A stretch of 64,000 bases of DNA from Meghimatium bilineatum. Lineage: Eukaryota > Mollusca > Gastropoda > Stylommatophora > Philomycidae. The stretch is taken from positions 44,150,094 to 44,214,093 of the forward strand of contig CM067306.1 in NCBI GenBank assembly GCA_034231615.1, read 5' to 3'. A model generated the notes under the pieces. It saw only the letters and a program-made list of their open reading frames with translations. It was not told the origin of the DNA and ran no database searches. Shown here in pieces: positions 9,090 through 20,215 of this stretch (its first letter is position 1; every line of letters begins with the position of its first letter). The translations under genes and the position numbers were made by a program.

Positions 9090-10740
9090 CTATGGGTCTC
9101 AAAAACATACCAGAATTACACACAGTAGCATCACGTCCAGAAGAGGACGGTATACCAAGCGAAGCAATAAAAGCGTGTAGAAATACAGGAGTCCAATGGT
9201 TAGCCACACTATTCACAATAGCCTGGTCAGAAAGAAAAGTACCAGATGACTGGCAAACATCAGTAATTGTACCACTATGGAAAAACAAAGGCAATAAGAG
9301 AGAGTGTGAATCATATAGAGGCATCTCCTTGTTAAGTCACAGGTAAAATCTACGCAAAAATAATAGAACAAAGAATGCGATACATTGCAGAACCACAGTT
9401 GAGCCCCTCTCAGTTTGGCTTCAGAAGGGGGAGCAAGCTGTACAGACACACTTTTCACACTGAGACAACTGAGTGAAAAAGCAATCAAATACAATCAAGA
9501 TTTAAACACAGTATTTGTAGACTAGGAAAAGGCATTCGACAGAGTAGATAGAAACATTCTATGGGAAACCTTAGAAATTTATAACATCAGAGGACAACTG
9601 TTAGATAAAATAAAAGCGATATATCAAAAATGCCAAAGCTCAGTAAGAACAATGGATGGAATGACTGAACTTTTTGAAACAAGATCTGGAGTAAGACAAG
9701 GATGTGTACTTTCACCACTACTTTTCAATATATACATGGACAGAATAATAAAAGAAGCTCATATCAACAAAGAGGAAAACATTGCAAATAATCCTGATGA
9801 GGAACTTAATAATGAAATCAATGAACTATTATTTGCTGATGATCAAAGTTTAATATACAAAGATGAGGAAACTTTGCAAAAGCACATCAATGCATTGTTG
9901 TTAGCATGTCAGAAGTACAACATGAAAATTAATGTACAAAAAACAGAAGTTATGAAAATTAGCAAGTCTTCAACACCAATGAATATAACAATAGATAACA
10001 CCAAAGTGAAACAAGCCAAAGAATTTAAATATCTAGGCAGCTTTTTTTCAGAAGATGGAAGACAAGACAGAGAAATAGAAACAAGGTGCCAGAAAGCAAA
10101 CACAGTGACTTACCAACTTTCACCATTACTTCTTCATCCAAAGATCAAGATGGAAATTAAAAAGCAAATAATATCTACAATTTTTATACCAACACTGTGC
10201 TACCAATGTCAAACATGGTCTTTAACAGCTTCGCAGCAAAGAAAAATTGTCACATGTGAAATGAAGTGTCTGAGGAAAGCTGCAAAGGTTACCAAACTAG
10301 ATAAAATAAGAAATGAAGAAATTCGGAAAAGATTTGGTATAATATCATGTATCGAACATACTGAGAGACAGCAAGTAAAATGGTTCGGTCACCTAATGAG
10401 AATGAAGCCAAACCAAATACCAATAAGAGCATATAATACAAGAATATACGGGCGTAAAGCCAAAGGTAGACCAAGAAAACGGTGGATAGAAAACATTAAG
10501 ATAACCTTGAGCAAACATGGACTAAATGCAACCTCTGCAACACATCTGGCCTTGAAACGACAGCTTAAGATACCACCCCTACGCTTAACGGCAAGTGTGA
10601 ATGCGATCAATAATCATTCACCTGGGGATAGACAATAGACAATAGCATCACATCGTTCAAACTGGAGAACTCTGGTTTTTGCCCTATGCTCTGTGTTCGG
10701 TGCTGAAGGAACATAGATAGATAGGATAGGATGGATGGAT
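9090..10740 (+). mobile_element. LINE-B1 copy: RT to C-terminus with 3' tail
   Basis: RT motifs run from PSEAIKACRNTG and YRGISLLSHR (9090-9345) through KAFDRVDRNILWETL (9525) to a long open stretch at 9652-10638. That stretch contains RQGCVLSPLLFNIYMDRI, the catalytic block LLFADDQ at about 9828-9848, KINVQKTEVMKI, YLGSFFSEDG, LCYQCQTW, VKWFGHLMRM and GRKAKGRPRKRWIENI. The stop is at 10636-10638, the 3' UTR runs through GGGGATAGACAATAG, and the end is a GATA microsatellite at 10710-10735. The upstream half (9345-9540) has a frameshift and stops. The endonuclease is missing, so the copy is 5'-truncated. The clade is uncertain; the motifs are RTE-like. Confidence 0.82.
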
Positions 10741-11100
10741 AAAATAAGCGTGAAGTTCTGTAGTGATGCACGCATTTTAGCTCTCTCTAATGACTCTGCC
10801 CATTCCCTATATACATCACCTGTTTTGACTTTCTGAATCATATTCAGTGAGTCACTTAGTATGCATGCATGAGAATAGGCTTGCGATTCCCGCCAGTAAA
10901 GTGCCGGAGTTATGGTGAATACTTCCATTGTTAGACTGCTCATTGTTGTGGTAAAGGCACCACTGGCTTTGTGTACTGTTCTTCCTTTTGATCTGGCAGT
11001 AAAGGCCCATGCACATCAGTGATGATGGATGATGACTCGTCCATGACTCATTATTATGACTCGTCACAACATCTGTATCATCAGTATTCTCACATATTAT
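10741..11100 (-). mobile_element. I-N1 LINE RNase H fragment
   Basis: The minus strand reads a MEVFTITPALYW helix, ACILSDSLNMIQKVKTGDVY and REWAESLERAKMRASLQNFTLIL. It is nearly the same as the RNase H of the nested I-N1 copy at 35569-36664. It stops at the GATA tail of the preceding LINE-B1 copy. Confidence 0.72.
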
Positions 11101-11149
11101 CGATTAACCCAACAGTTGTTGAGTTGAAAAATGTTATTACCAGGTAGTT

Positions 11150-12521
11150 TCTTTTTTGTTATTGATCTGATGTGAAGTACCAGTTCATTTGGTATGTCAT
11201 TTGGGCCAGGTGATTTTCTAAGTTTAATACTGCTAGTTCTTCATTTAGTTCATTGATCATGAACGGCATACTCATGACATCTTGCTCATCTTCCTTAATC
11301 TCTTTTTCGATCTTCTGTAGTTCTTTTCTTGCTTCTCTTCTATTTTCGCTGACTTTATGGCAGGCAATACTTTGGTAATGCTGCATAAAGTGATTTGCAG
11401 CCTTCTTTCCTGTGAGTATCTCTCCACCATTCTTTACAGCCACTGGTGCCGTTTTGTTATATTTGTTGTTGATAAATTGTGTTATTTTCCATAGTTTTCT
11501 TCCCTCTTTATGGAAGTTAAAATTTTCTGTTTTTTCATGCCAGCTTTTCCTTGTGTTTGTAATTGTGGTTTCTCTTAGTTTGGCTACAGCAGCTTTTAAT
11601 GATATGTTCTTCTGCTGTGTCTCTGACTTTTGTCACTTATTTCATCAAGTTCGTCAGACCAGTACAGCTTGTTATTTTTTTCTAGCACCTCTTGGTATGG
11701 TTTGCTTGGCTGCTTGTTGAAGTGCAGAAACCAGGAGTTGTGCAGTTTTGTTCATATTTTTAATCCTTGGATTTTTGGTAATTTGTCTGTCAGGTCAGCA
11801 TACTTACTCCAGTTTGGTTTCTTCCATCTGGTTGTGGGGCCAGTAGGGGGTGTAGTTAATGTCAATGGTGAATTTGATGGGGCAATGGTCACTTCCACCA
11901 ATCTGCTACAGCACTTCCCTGTATGTTATTCTAGCTAACGAGTCTGTTGCAGAGGCTAGGTCTGGCGTTGAGGTGGTGTGCCACCTTCTAGAATAGAAAG
12001 TTGAAGGGTCTTCGGTTTCATTAAGCAGTTACAAACTGAAGTTTCACCTTGCCCTGCGAGTCTTCCACTTCTCCTCTAGTATCTTGTTCTGTATATACCT
12101 AGCTCTGAGTGGCTATTAAAGTCACCAATCACAAAACAGTTATCTTTTTCTGTGTTAAATGTGTGCAGAGATAGACTCATCTTGTAGACAGTAATAGCTA
12201 TACTGTAACCTCTTTAGTTGGAAGGGTTAAACAGGTTCCAATTATTTCAGCTTCTTTTTTTAGTGTTTGCTCTGATTTCTGAGGAAACGATATTCTTTTG
12301 ACCACTATAAGTACTCCTCCTATGTGTCTATTTTCTCTATTCCGAAATGTTTGGTATCCTCGGATGTTTAATCTGTTGTTGTTTGTGAGGTGTGTTTGTA
12401 TGCATGTTACATTAATTTCTTTTTTGTGTAATCGGTTTGCAACTGCAGTCATTTTATTGTAGACACCTTCTGCATTCCACTGCAATATTTTCAAGTGCTT
12501 ATTCTTGTCTTTGGAGTCTGT
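11150..12521 (-). mobile_element. LINE-D copy: APE endonuclease and linker
   Basis: The minus strand starts MKILQWNAEGVYNKMTAVA at 12494. This is the N-terminal strand of an APE-type nuclease, followed by VTCIQTHLTNNN (the catalytic Glu position of LQET is altered), FRNRENRHIGGVLIVVKR and VIGDFNSHS near 12130. A coiled linker and EEKSENRREARKELQKIEKE-like text lead to the start of RT (PFMINELNEELAVLNL) near 11220. The copy is dead, with many stops, and is truncated before the RT core. It continues upstream beyond the nested RTE-A insertion at 12533-12970. Confidence 0.72.
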
Positions 12522-12981
12522 ATCATGATCTTACAGAAACCACATTTCTGTAGCCTCCAATTCACTTTGAATTTTCTTGTTTATAGTCCATGCTTCACAT
12601 CTTTTTTATGGGCTACAGAAATGTGGTTTCTGAGAAGAATGATGAAAATACCATGGACAGCCAAGAAAACTAATGCAGAGGTTCTCATTGATGCTGGCGT
12701 AAAAAGATCAATCATATCAAACATTAGAGGCAGACAGTCAAGGTTTCTAGGGCATGTGCTGAGAAGAACACATCTTGAACACTTAATAACCACTGGAAAG
12801 ATCAATGGGAGAAGAGATAGAGGTCGACAAAGAGAAAAGTTACTAGATGGGCTTGTATCGTGGCACGGTAGAAGCTCACCAACCGAGCTTATTGACAACA
12901 CAAGAGACAGAGAGTCATGGAGAAACATGATCGTCTACGCCAGTCGGCATGGCACTTGATTGATTGATTGATCATGATCTT
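12522..12981 (+). mobile_element. RTE-A LINE with 5' inversion and target duplications, inside LINE-D
   Basis: ATCATGATCTT at 12522-12532 and 12971-12981 flank a short RTE-A insertion. The 3' part (about 12606-12960) is plus: MWFLRRMMKIPWTAKK, FLGHVLRRTHLEHLITTGKI, GRRDRGRQREKLLDGL, WRNMIVYASRHGT, stop, then a TGAT microsatellite. The left part (12533-12603) is inverted and encodes CEAWTINKK and LEATEMWFL on the minus strand. It overlaps the 3' part by the 19 bases encoding ATEMWF. This is the structure made by twin priming. Confidence 0.85.
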
Positions 12982-13560
12982 TATGTGTGTTTTTTTAACC
13001 AGTAGTTGTTTTCCTCTGATCTCTTTTCCTGGCTCCATAAATTGAGACAGAGGTACCACCAGTCACTGAGGGTGGGCTCCTTCAAGTCTTAGAGACAGTC
13101 ACTTCATCCACCTGATGGAATTCCACAGATGAAGCACCAAAACGAATCATCTGCAACCTTTTATTTAACATATGAAGTCACTGCATAGTGCTGTGGTTTT
13201 CAGCCTTGGCTGGACTATTTTGTACTTTTCAGTCCAATGTCTCTTGTCTTCCATCTTACTTTTGGGTCAGGATGTGTTTCCCTAACCTTTACCCATCCAA
13301 GGATTGTCCAAATTGCAGCGGAGGCTTCATTTTGGAGTTTTCCTTCTCCTAGACAGCTTGCCTACCAGGATTAACAAGCACCATCTGCTCTGGGTTTGAA
13401 GTTAGTTCCCATCTCCTAGGACAATTTTTTTGCCAGATATTAATTATCCTTCCTCTGTGATCCATTTCTTGTGCTCTAAGGCACCTCCCACTCAAGGATG
13501 GTGATTTAAGAGTATTCCTCTCTGTTGTTCCAGTATCCATAATTCCCCCTTACCCTACAC
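12982..13560 (-). mobile_element. LINE-D upstream region, interrupted by RTE-A
   Basis: Reading on the minus strand across the RTE-A insertion gives YGARKRDQRKTTTG, HKDHD, TDSKDKNKHLKILQWNAEG, so this block lies just upstream of the nuclease. A short open stretch at 13540-13349 (RCLRAQEMDHRGRIINIW...NCPRRWEL) could be the end of ORF1. That is a guess, because no zinc knuckle or RRM motif is visible. Confidence 0.45.
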
Positions 13561-14307
13561 AAACCTCTAACGCTACCTATCCCTAACACCCCCCCCCCAC
13601 ACACACACATTCCTGGTGTGGTGTCATGATCCCCACACCAGCAACATGAACTTATAGCAGCTCACATTCATTTTATACTTCCCGTTGCTGGACACATGGG
13701 GTATTTCAAAGGGGATACCAGCGATGCCTGATATCCTGTCCCATCCTGGTAGGCAGCAACAGCAGTTTGGTCATTGACTGTTTATTCGACCAATAAGAAA
13801 TTCTGGCTTATATCGTAGCTGGCCTCTATACTTAAAGGCTTTTCCATTCCACTATCCGCGACCTGTGGACGCGCTTGGTAAGGGACGGTAGCCCCCAAGA
13901 GAAGAAACAGTAGGGATAGAGAAAATCATAGATTGCTAATATTAAGGAATAGACCAGACTTGAATTCTATAATTTTCCACACTGCAGAGGACAGAACATC
14001 TCTTTGATTACTTATCCTTTGCAGCACACATATCACAATAATGGATTCTAAAATATATTGCTACTAAAATGGAATTCCTCTATAATGAATACATTTTTAA
14101 CACATGTTCCTATTTAACAACATATTGCACAATCCCAGTCATATTTATTCTTTATTGTTTATACTGTATATAGCGAATTTCCATTATTATATAAATATTT
14201 GGCGGCCCTGTCTAAGTTGCAATAATGGACTTTTACTACTTACATAGAGTTTTAAAAACATACTATCTTGGTTTTTTTTAATGTATAACTGTAAAAATAT
14301 GACAAAC
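13561..14307. other. Intron sequence without recognisable gene
   Basis: I see a C-run followed by a CA repeat at 13591-13612, and otherwise unique-looking AT-rich DNA up to the SLC35F5 donor. No exon or element end was identified. Confidence 0.6.
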
Positions 14308-14412
14308 CTTGGTAATCTCTGAAGAAACCACCCAGATGACATCAACAATGAGTAGTATGATAATACCCAACATCAAACGATGGGTTCGACTCAGTTTGCT
14401 TAATCCAAACAT
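14308..14412 (-). CDS. SLC35F5: Solute carrier family 35 member F5, first recognisable coding exon
   Basis: The minus strand encodes 35 residues from an ATG at 14412: MFGLSKLSRTHRLMLG, then the first membrane helix IIILLIVDVIWVVSSEITK. Human SLC35F5, as remembered, reads [21 protein letters not shown] at this point. The exon ends with AAG and a GTTTGT donor in phase 0, which joins the exon at 5892-5764 to give SSEITK-FILQET. The ATG is plausible as the start, because the frame upstream contains a stop about 24 bases away. Mammalian proteins have a longer N-terminus, so a spliced upstream exon remains possible (an AG lies at 14429-14430 on the minus strand). Confidence 0.87.
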
Positions 14413-15395
14413 CTTAGTGTAACTTCTCTTTAAGTGTTAAATGTTCATGAGCTTATGCCACTTTTCTTGACTTCACTTCACATCCAGAAACAATAGATCT
14501 ACATATCCATATCTACAAGTTACACCTCTCATATGAAAAAATCTGCAAAAAATAGGTTACACAAGACATTCTACAAAGTTAAATGACTGACAAAATCATA
14601 TGTGTTACCATAATTGTTGGAAAGTATATTACAAACTCACTTAGATGCTCTCTACTAAAACATTAGTGATTATTTATGCTGTAATGATGATGATAACAAT
14701 TCAGTAATCCCTTTAGCTGTAAGGTAGCTCTTGACAGACTATAAAAATTCCAATAATAAGGTTAGTTGTCTCAAAGGCATGGTTGTTTTAGGGGATTTAT
14801 GGATACATGTGTGGTCCCTGAAGTAAGGCATTCCAATGCACCACTATCCCAGGACCATCACATACTGAAAGGAGCTTAACATATACCTCTGGGCTAACAA
14901 TTTTCATGATTCTGGGTCAACAATGTTATCATTATTCTGTCACATTTATTGACCCATGTATAGTGAAGGTACATCTCACATTCCCAGCTACCTACAAGTC
15001 TGTCACAAAAGAACAAGATACAATTTCTGTTGACCTGCATCTCTGTCATCCATGAGGGTTATTTGATCCTAGACAAAAGTAAGAAATCAAGACAAGTCAT
15101 TAATTTAACACATGAGTTAACTATGTGACTAAGTTAACTATGTAGAACATTGTCCTCACTGCCACTCCTGTAAGGCTCTTTCAGTGGCATATTCAAAAAG
15201 TCTTTTGTGTCTATTATAGTCTTAGTCTGCCTCTTGTTCTCTTTTCCTGAAACCTCCATGATTAATATTTCACTCCATGATTAATATTTCTTTTTTTTGG
15301 TGAAATGTCTGTAGGTTTCACAAATGGTCCACTAGACAAACTACCACTGCAACAGAAAACCTTAGTAGATGACATGTGCCTGTGAGAGAGGAAAA
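14413..15395. other. Upstream of SLC35F5, no gene seen
   Basis: This region should contain the 5' UTR and promoter of SLC35F5 or an upstream intron. I see no coding potential, no convincing core-promoter motif and no recognisable repeat. Short direct repeats such as CATGATTAATATTTC at 15257-15290 occur. Confidence 0.5.
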
Positions 15396-15399
15396 TTAG

Positions 15400-15800
15400 A
15401 AGGGATATCGCTGGAAGTCTGTTAGAATCGCTGTGGGTGCTGATAGTTGCATCATCAGCCAAGTGTGAACCAATGTTACTGTTTCTATCTCCATTATCAT
15501 GCTCGATGTGGTGGATAGGCAGATTTTTCAGTCACTTTCCTACCATTACAGTAAAACGAGAAAGCCCCATCTGCATTTGTTTGTTTCCCTTACTACTCAA
15601 TCATCTGTGTAAATAACTACGGGTATATCTTGTGGTTTTCAGTACTGTTGTAAGAGTTCTTGTACCATTTTCTCTGTCTTTGTTGCAGCCCAATCACGAT
15701 ACTCTTTGCATAGCTGTATCACAATGTTCATTAAAGACTTTGTTTACTTCCACCCATTCACAGCCTCTTCCTACTTCTAGTTTACAGACTCTTAGGTTCA
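15400..15800 (-). mobile_element. I-N LINE, RNase H fragment
   Basis: Minus-strand reading gives EWVEVNKVFNEHCDTAMQ, then after frameshifts a VIYTD-like start, MQMGLSRFTVMVGK and ADDATISTHSDSNRLPAIS. This is the same order as the pre-RNase H and RNase H regions of the copy at 6785-7467. It is heavily decayed. Confidence 0.55.
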
Positions 15801-15811
15801 TCTTGTGCGTG

Positions 15812-16110
15812 TGTGATGATTATCACAGGGGATGATGACCATTTGTTACATCCACTTTTGAAAATTCAGTTATAATTATGTCCATGCCTAATAGTTTGTA
15901 CATGGCTAATAATTTGAGCTGCAAATTTCCTTGGATAGTTCAGTATAACAGCACTGGAAGTACCACTGCTCTGTAAACTTTCAGCTTAGTCTCTAGGTTA
16001 ATGCCATTTCACACCACACATTTGCGTACAATCTGTTGAAAGTGCTGTGCTGCTTGCCTTGGCAATCCTTGTATACACTTCATCATTAATGTTGGTATTC
16101 TTCTTCTATC
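15812..16110 (-). mobile_element. LINE-C fragments (C-terminus and thumb, internally deleted)
   Basis: The first 90 bases are the minus-strand 3' end of LINE-C, also present at 41415-41460 and 62600-62650 (TGAATTTTCAAAAGTGGATGTAACAAATGGTCATCATC). Next comes a thumb piece reading RIAKASSTA, VYRAVVLPVL-like and CYTELSKE. The C-terminal protein between the two is missing. Confidence 0.55.
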
Positions 16111-17390
16111 GTGCGCTAATAATGTCTTTATCTGCAGTGTTATTTTTTGTATGAATTGGATTGTTTTTTATTTTTTGTTTTGTACCATAGAGTTTAACAT
16201 TCAGAAGGCAATTATGTGCACCTTAATGTGTCATAGTTTGTACATTCCTGAAGGATATGTTTTGAAGTCTGGATGGCTTGTCCGCATGTACACTTTGCTG
16301 ATGTGCCAATTTTAAATTTTGTATACATATGGCTGTTTAGTCTATTGTGTCCAGCTCTGAGTCAAAATATGATGACATGTTCTTATCTGTTGCGTAGATG
16401 ATAGTTGTCCCGTGAAGGTAGGTTATGCTTTCATTGTGCCTTTATCATGGATTTCTTTTGGTGATAGCTGATTGGTACATCTGGTTGTTGCATGTTAGAA
16501 TCCTCCTTGGCCAGTTGATCAGTTCTCTCATTTCCTGCTATTCCACAGTGTGATGGAATTCATTGCAGTATAATTTTACACCAATGTTGCACTATGTTCA
16601 ATACCTCTTTTAACTCAGGCAGTTTACTGGATTGTAGTGCCTCTAGTACTGATCTTTCATCTGTAAGTATTACAATAGGGTGTGAAGTCCTGTCCGATGT
16701 TAACAGTTTTTCTGCAGCTGCACAAATAGCTTTGACTTCAGAGTCATAGTTGTTGCAGTAATTCTCTGTTGGTATGCATGTGGTATCAGTAACGCCATCT
16801 GGGTATTCCACATATACACCAATTCTCCCATTTCTTACTGCATTCTGTGCTGATCCATCCATATACACTCTGGTCCACAGATCACTTGGGTAAGCATCAT
16901 CGAGAAGCTGAGAGCTGTTACCTTTTTTCTGCAGATTATTCTGCTATTCATCCCCATAAACACGTGTTGTTGTTTAGATGGTCACTTTTAGGTCTGTTTT
17001 TCCCATTGGGTGTGTACTGGTTGAGATATCAGTGGTACTGTTACCTCTGGAAGATCCAGATACCTGTCTATGTAGGCGCATGGCCTGGTGTATAAAGCTG
17101 CTTCTTTTACGCCGTTCTTGTGACCAATTCTGGAATTTATCCTTCATTGTGTGACTATGGTGAGAAATTTTAGTATCCCTACGCTCTTTCAATGACTGCA
17201 TCCCTTGGATATTCTGCATTTCTACAATTGGTGTGGATCTCATTGCGCCTGTTATGATTCTAAATGCATGTTTATGTACTCTATATAAGTTCTGTAGTGT
17301 GGTGTTTGATGATGAACTTCATGCTGTAGAACCATAATTCAAGTGTGGTTGAATGGCTTGTTAACATACATTTTTGAGAATTCTTTCATA
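16111..17390 (-). mobile_element. LINE-D copy: RT thumb, RNase H and zinc knuckle
   Basis: Read on the minus strand from 17390: NYGSTA, LYRVHKHAFRIITGAMRSTPI, SLKERRDTKI, then an RNase H domain. Its motifs are YMDGSAQNAVRNGRIGVY (first Asp), the SEVKAICAAAEKLL helix with its Glu, IVILTDERSVLEAL, and IPSHCGIAGNERTDQLAKE. The C-terminal region follows with AGHNRLNSHMYTKFKIG and CTCGQAIQTSKHILQEC. Several stops separate these, so the copy is dead. It is the minus-strand counterpart of 63480-63985. It abuts a Penelope fragment at 17405. Confidence 0.8.
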
Positions 17391-17404
17391 AACTTCACAA
17401 GGTT

Positions 17405-17992
17405 TCCCACTCAGAGTGGTTGGAATTGAGCGATCGCTTTTGTAACCATCTTCATGCCATCAAGCACAGAACACCCACTCCTGTGGCCACACACTTCAAC
17501 GGCGATGGTCATCATGGTGCTTTGGATATTCAGGTCACCGCCATCAGATCTTGCACCACCGATGATAGATCTAGGTATGCTCTAGAAAATCGTCTCATTT
17601 TCGAAATGGGTACACTCAAGCCTTTTGGACTCAATTCCGACCACTCTTATGTCTAGTACTGGTTTGGTGTGGTCTTTGTCTTTATTCTTTTTGTTCCGTC
17701 ATTTACTCATCTTTTTGTTTCGTTTCGTTTCCACATATATTTACATTTTTATGTACTTTCTGACCTTCCGGCATATCATTTCCATATTTCCGTTGGACGT
17801 TGTGATAATTTTTCTATTCGTCGTCTTTTAATGTTTTGTTTGTGTCTTGATAAAGACCTTTTGGTTGAAACGTTGAATATGATTTGTGTATTGTAATTTT
17901 TATGATTTCTTGTGTGCTCATCATTGCCCATCATTACCCACTAGTGTTAGATATAGTCTATGGTGTCCCATTGAGACGATATATAAACCTGT
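17405..17992 (+). mobile_element. Penelope-like element, isolated 3' end
   Basis: The frame ELSDRFCNHLHAIKHRTPTPV through NRLIFEMGTLKPFGLN to a stop at 17654-17656 matches the end of the GIY-YIG domain at 3870-4103 at roughly 85-90 percent by eye. The 3' noncoding part follows with a hammerhead-like block. The copy is strongly 5'-truncated, and its 3' noncoding part differs from that of the first element, so it is a separate, older subfamily. Confidence 0.82.
17846..17874 (+). ncRNA. Hammerhead-like block in the isolated Penelope end
   Basis: CTTGATAAAGACC, a TTTT loop, then GGTTGAAACGTTG can form a GACC/GGTT stem flanked by a near-CTGATGA (TTGATAA) and a perfect GAAAC. It preserves more of the hammerhead core than the block at 4284. 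Confidence 0.5.
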
Positions 17993-18129
17993 GTTTTACG
18001 TAAGTCTTACTTTTTTTGCCATTTACTTGTACTCTGGCTCTTCTATTGTAAAGATAAGCTTTCGTCCATCTATACATAGTTTCTCATTTTTTGAAGTAAC
18101 CCTTCCTTCCATACCTTATCAAAGCCTTA

Positions 18130-18315
18130 TTTCGATACCTTATCTGTAAGTCAATCCATGCCACCAGTACTGATTTTTTGTCTTGGAAAGCATGGTTGGT
18201 CTTTAGGTCTGCCTTTACTGTATCTGTGTAGAATTTCTTGCTGTGATATGCTGTCTGATGGTAGTCTGCTGATGTGTGCAAACCATTTGATCTGTTGTCT
18301 CTTAATATATTCCAA
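18130..18315 (-). mobile_element. LINE-B2 C-terminal fragment
   Basis: The minus strand reads EYIKRQQIKWFAHISRLPSD, then HRYSK.RPKDQP. This is the same block as EHIKRQQIKWFSHASRLP in the copy at 60512-61945. It lies next to a LINE-D nuclease fragment in the same orientation. Confidence 0.65.
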
Positions 18316-18319
18316 GATG

Positions 18320-18830
18320 GGAGTGGTACCGGTTCTTTGCTCTGTGAGTGACTGTTAAAATTTCCACATACTATCAGTCTTCCTCTGTATGTCCAGGAAA
18401 AGGGGTTGGTCATTTGGACAATAGTAATTTAGTAGGTGGAAGTCTGTGTTTTTGGTCTTTAGCTAAAGGACCTGGTATTCCACTTCTTCCATGTATAGTT
18501 CATTTTGAAGTGCTCAGATATTGTTTTCGACTAGAGTAAATATACATCTTTCTTTTCTGTCTATTTGATCAGCTCTAAAGCACTGATAACCTGTAATTTT
18601 AAATGTTACATCTTTGCTGAAGTGTACCTCTTGTATGCAGCAAATGCTGACCTGTTCCTTAAGAAGGGTGTTCTCTAATTCTAATTTCTTGCTATAGCCA
18701 TCTTTTTTGCTATTTACACCCTCAGCATTCCAGTGCATTATTATAAGTGGTGTCTCATTGGTTGGTAATATTTGTTGGTCAGTGATATTACTCTTGTGCC
18801 TCCTGGCTCCACAAGGCAATCATAGAGGAC
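18320..18830 (-). mobile_element. LINE-D APE endonuclease N-terminal fragment
   Basis: Minus-strand text CGARRHKSNITD, LIIMHWNAEGVNSKK, KEQVSICCIQEVHFSKDV, GYQCFRADQIDRKE and TLVENNI is the first third of an APE nuclease, with the catalytic-Glu strand CIQE intact. It corresponds to 12494-12300 in the other LINE-D copy. From 18831 to 19079 I see no readable element. Confidence 0.7.
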
Positions 18831-19079
18831 CTCCAGTCGCATGCGGTGAGCCCTTTCGAGGTATAGGACCCGGTTCTATTCCTGCCTGGTGAGTCATCAC
18901 AGGGTTAGCACCATAACCGGGTAATGCAGGTATAGACATTCATTATGACAACACCTGAGTTCAACACCTTTACTTGCTAGGAAAAACAGTGGTCCTGCCT
19001 GAATATGGGAGGGCCCAGTTAGTCTTATTTTCCAGCCTCTGCTGGCTGTCATCTCTTCACCAAGGAGCTGGCCAGATAG

Positions 19080-19845
19080 GGGCATTTTGTGAAAAAGTAC
19101 TACCTAGGTATATGAATCTATCCACAATTTTCAGTGCTACACCATTTACCTTTATGCAGGGCTCGAGATAAGCTTTTGCTATGTTCTGGTTGTAACATGA
19201 CTTATATTTTTCTTTTTTCTCAGTGTTGATAGTAAGTTCAAAGTTGGTACAGACTTTTCAAAATCTTTCTAAATTACTTTGTGTCTTAATACTAAATGCC
19301 TCAAGAGTCATCAGCAAATAGGAGATTCCTGATTGTATATGATTTGACTTTGGTTTTTGCTCAGAACCGCCGACGGTTGAGCAATTTTCCATTGATGCAA
19401 TATATGATGTCTACTCCCAAGTCCAGATCTGTGAAAGCATCATGCAACATAGCAGACAACATGATATAGGGTAGTTGCATCCCTGGGTAATACTCAGGGA
19501 TTTTTTTCCATAACCATTTTTCTTTTTATATATGTAACTTTAAAGAGAGTAAAACTATGCCCACACTAGCAGTTAATACACATCCCTGTTTTACTCCATT
19601 TGAAACAGGAAACATTTCAGATAACTCTCCATCATCCTGAACACTAGCTTGCATTCCATCATGCAAATTGTAATAATTTCTGTGAGCATTCATTATTTGC
19701 CATAATCTTCCACAGTCCCTATCAACTTACTGTGTCAAATGACTCAGTTAAGTCTATGAATGTTGTGTACAGGTCACAGTGTTGTTCTTGAAGTTGTCTT
19801 TCAGCAAAGACCATATCAGTTCACGTTATTTTCTGAAAGCGACAT
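19080..19845 (-). mobile_element. LINE-C RT core fragment
   Basis: On the minus strand, from 19830: a RELIWSLL-like fingers end, NLHDGMQASVQDDGELSEMF, VSNGVKQGCVLTA, DAFTDLDLGVDIIYCINGKL, FADDS near 19330, NFELTINTEKK, then IKVNGVALKIVDRFIYLGS near 19090. This is an RT palm and thumb with the GVKQGCVL motif typical of one widespread animal LINE type. Several frame breaks show it is dead. A 65-base stretch at 19508-19572 recurs at 21685-21750. Confidence 0.72.
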
Positions 19846-20175
19846 GTGAGTAACCCTAGCCCAAAGTACGTCACAGATAGTACAATTTCCTGCATTAGCA
19901 AAAAAAATAGTCTGCTGGCGTATCTATGCAGAATTGCTTTAATTGCAATGACACTCTTCTTAGCTGACATTGCCGACATGTTTTGAAAAAAAGAGGCTTT
20001 TATTGAATGCAACACTCCTAAGTATTTAATGTAATGGTCTGTTCCTTGTCAATGTTAATGCACATGCAGGTGACAGTGTGTCTGTAACTATCTTGTTCAA
20101 TGAGAACCAGATGATCTTTGCCTTGGAGGGATTGATAATGTTATCAATAGATTCTACATTAACATATGTCTCAGA
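19846..20175 (-). mobile_element. I-N LINE RT fragment
   Basis: Minus-strand reading gives NPSKAKIIWFSLNKIVTDTLS, LTRNRPLHYILRSVAFNKSLFF, then AMSAKKSVIAIKAILHRYASRL and FFLLMQEIVLSVTYFGLGLLT. It parallels NPSKAFVTWFSFNNHMVKT to YQGLVVAVVEYALVILT in the open copy at 50147-52460. Confidence 0.65.
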
Positions 20176-20215
20176 AACATGAACAAACAACTTGAAGACA
20201 AAATTAATGCTTATA

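Larger units (their letters stand above)
5893..14307 (-). other. SLC35F5 intron filled with LINE copies
   Basis: The 8.4 kb between the two SLC35F5 exons is spliced in phase 0 (donor GTTTGT at 14307, acceptor TTTTCAG at 5893). It holds RTE-A, I-N, LINE-B and LINE-D pieces in both orientations, described separately. Positions 5893-6400 have no recognisable gene. They contain a C-rich run at 6225-6245. Confidence 0.8.
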
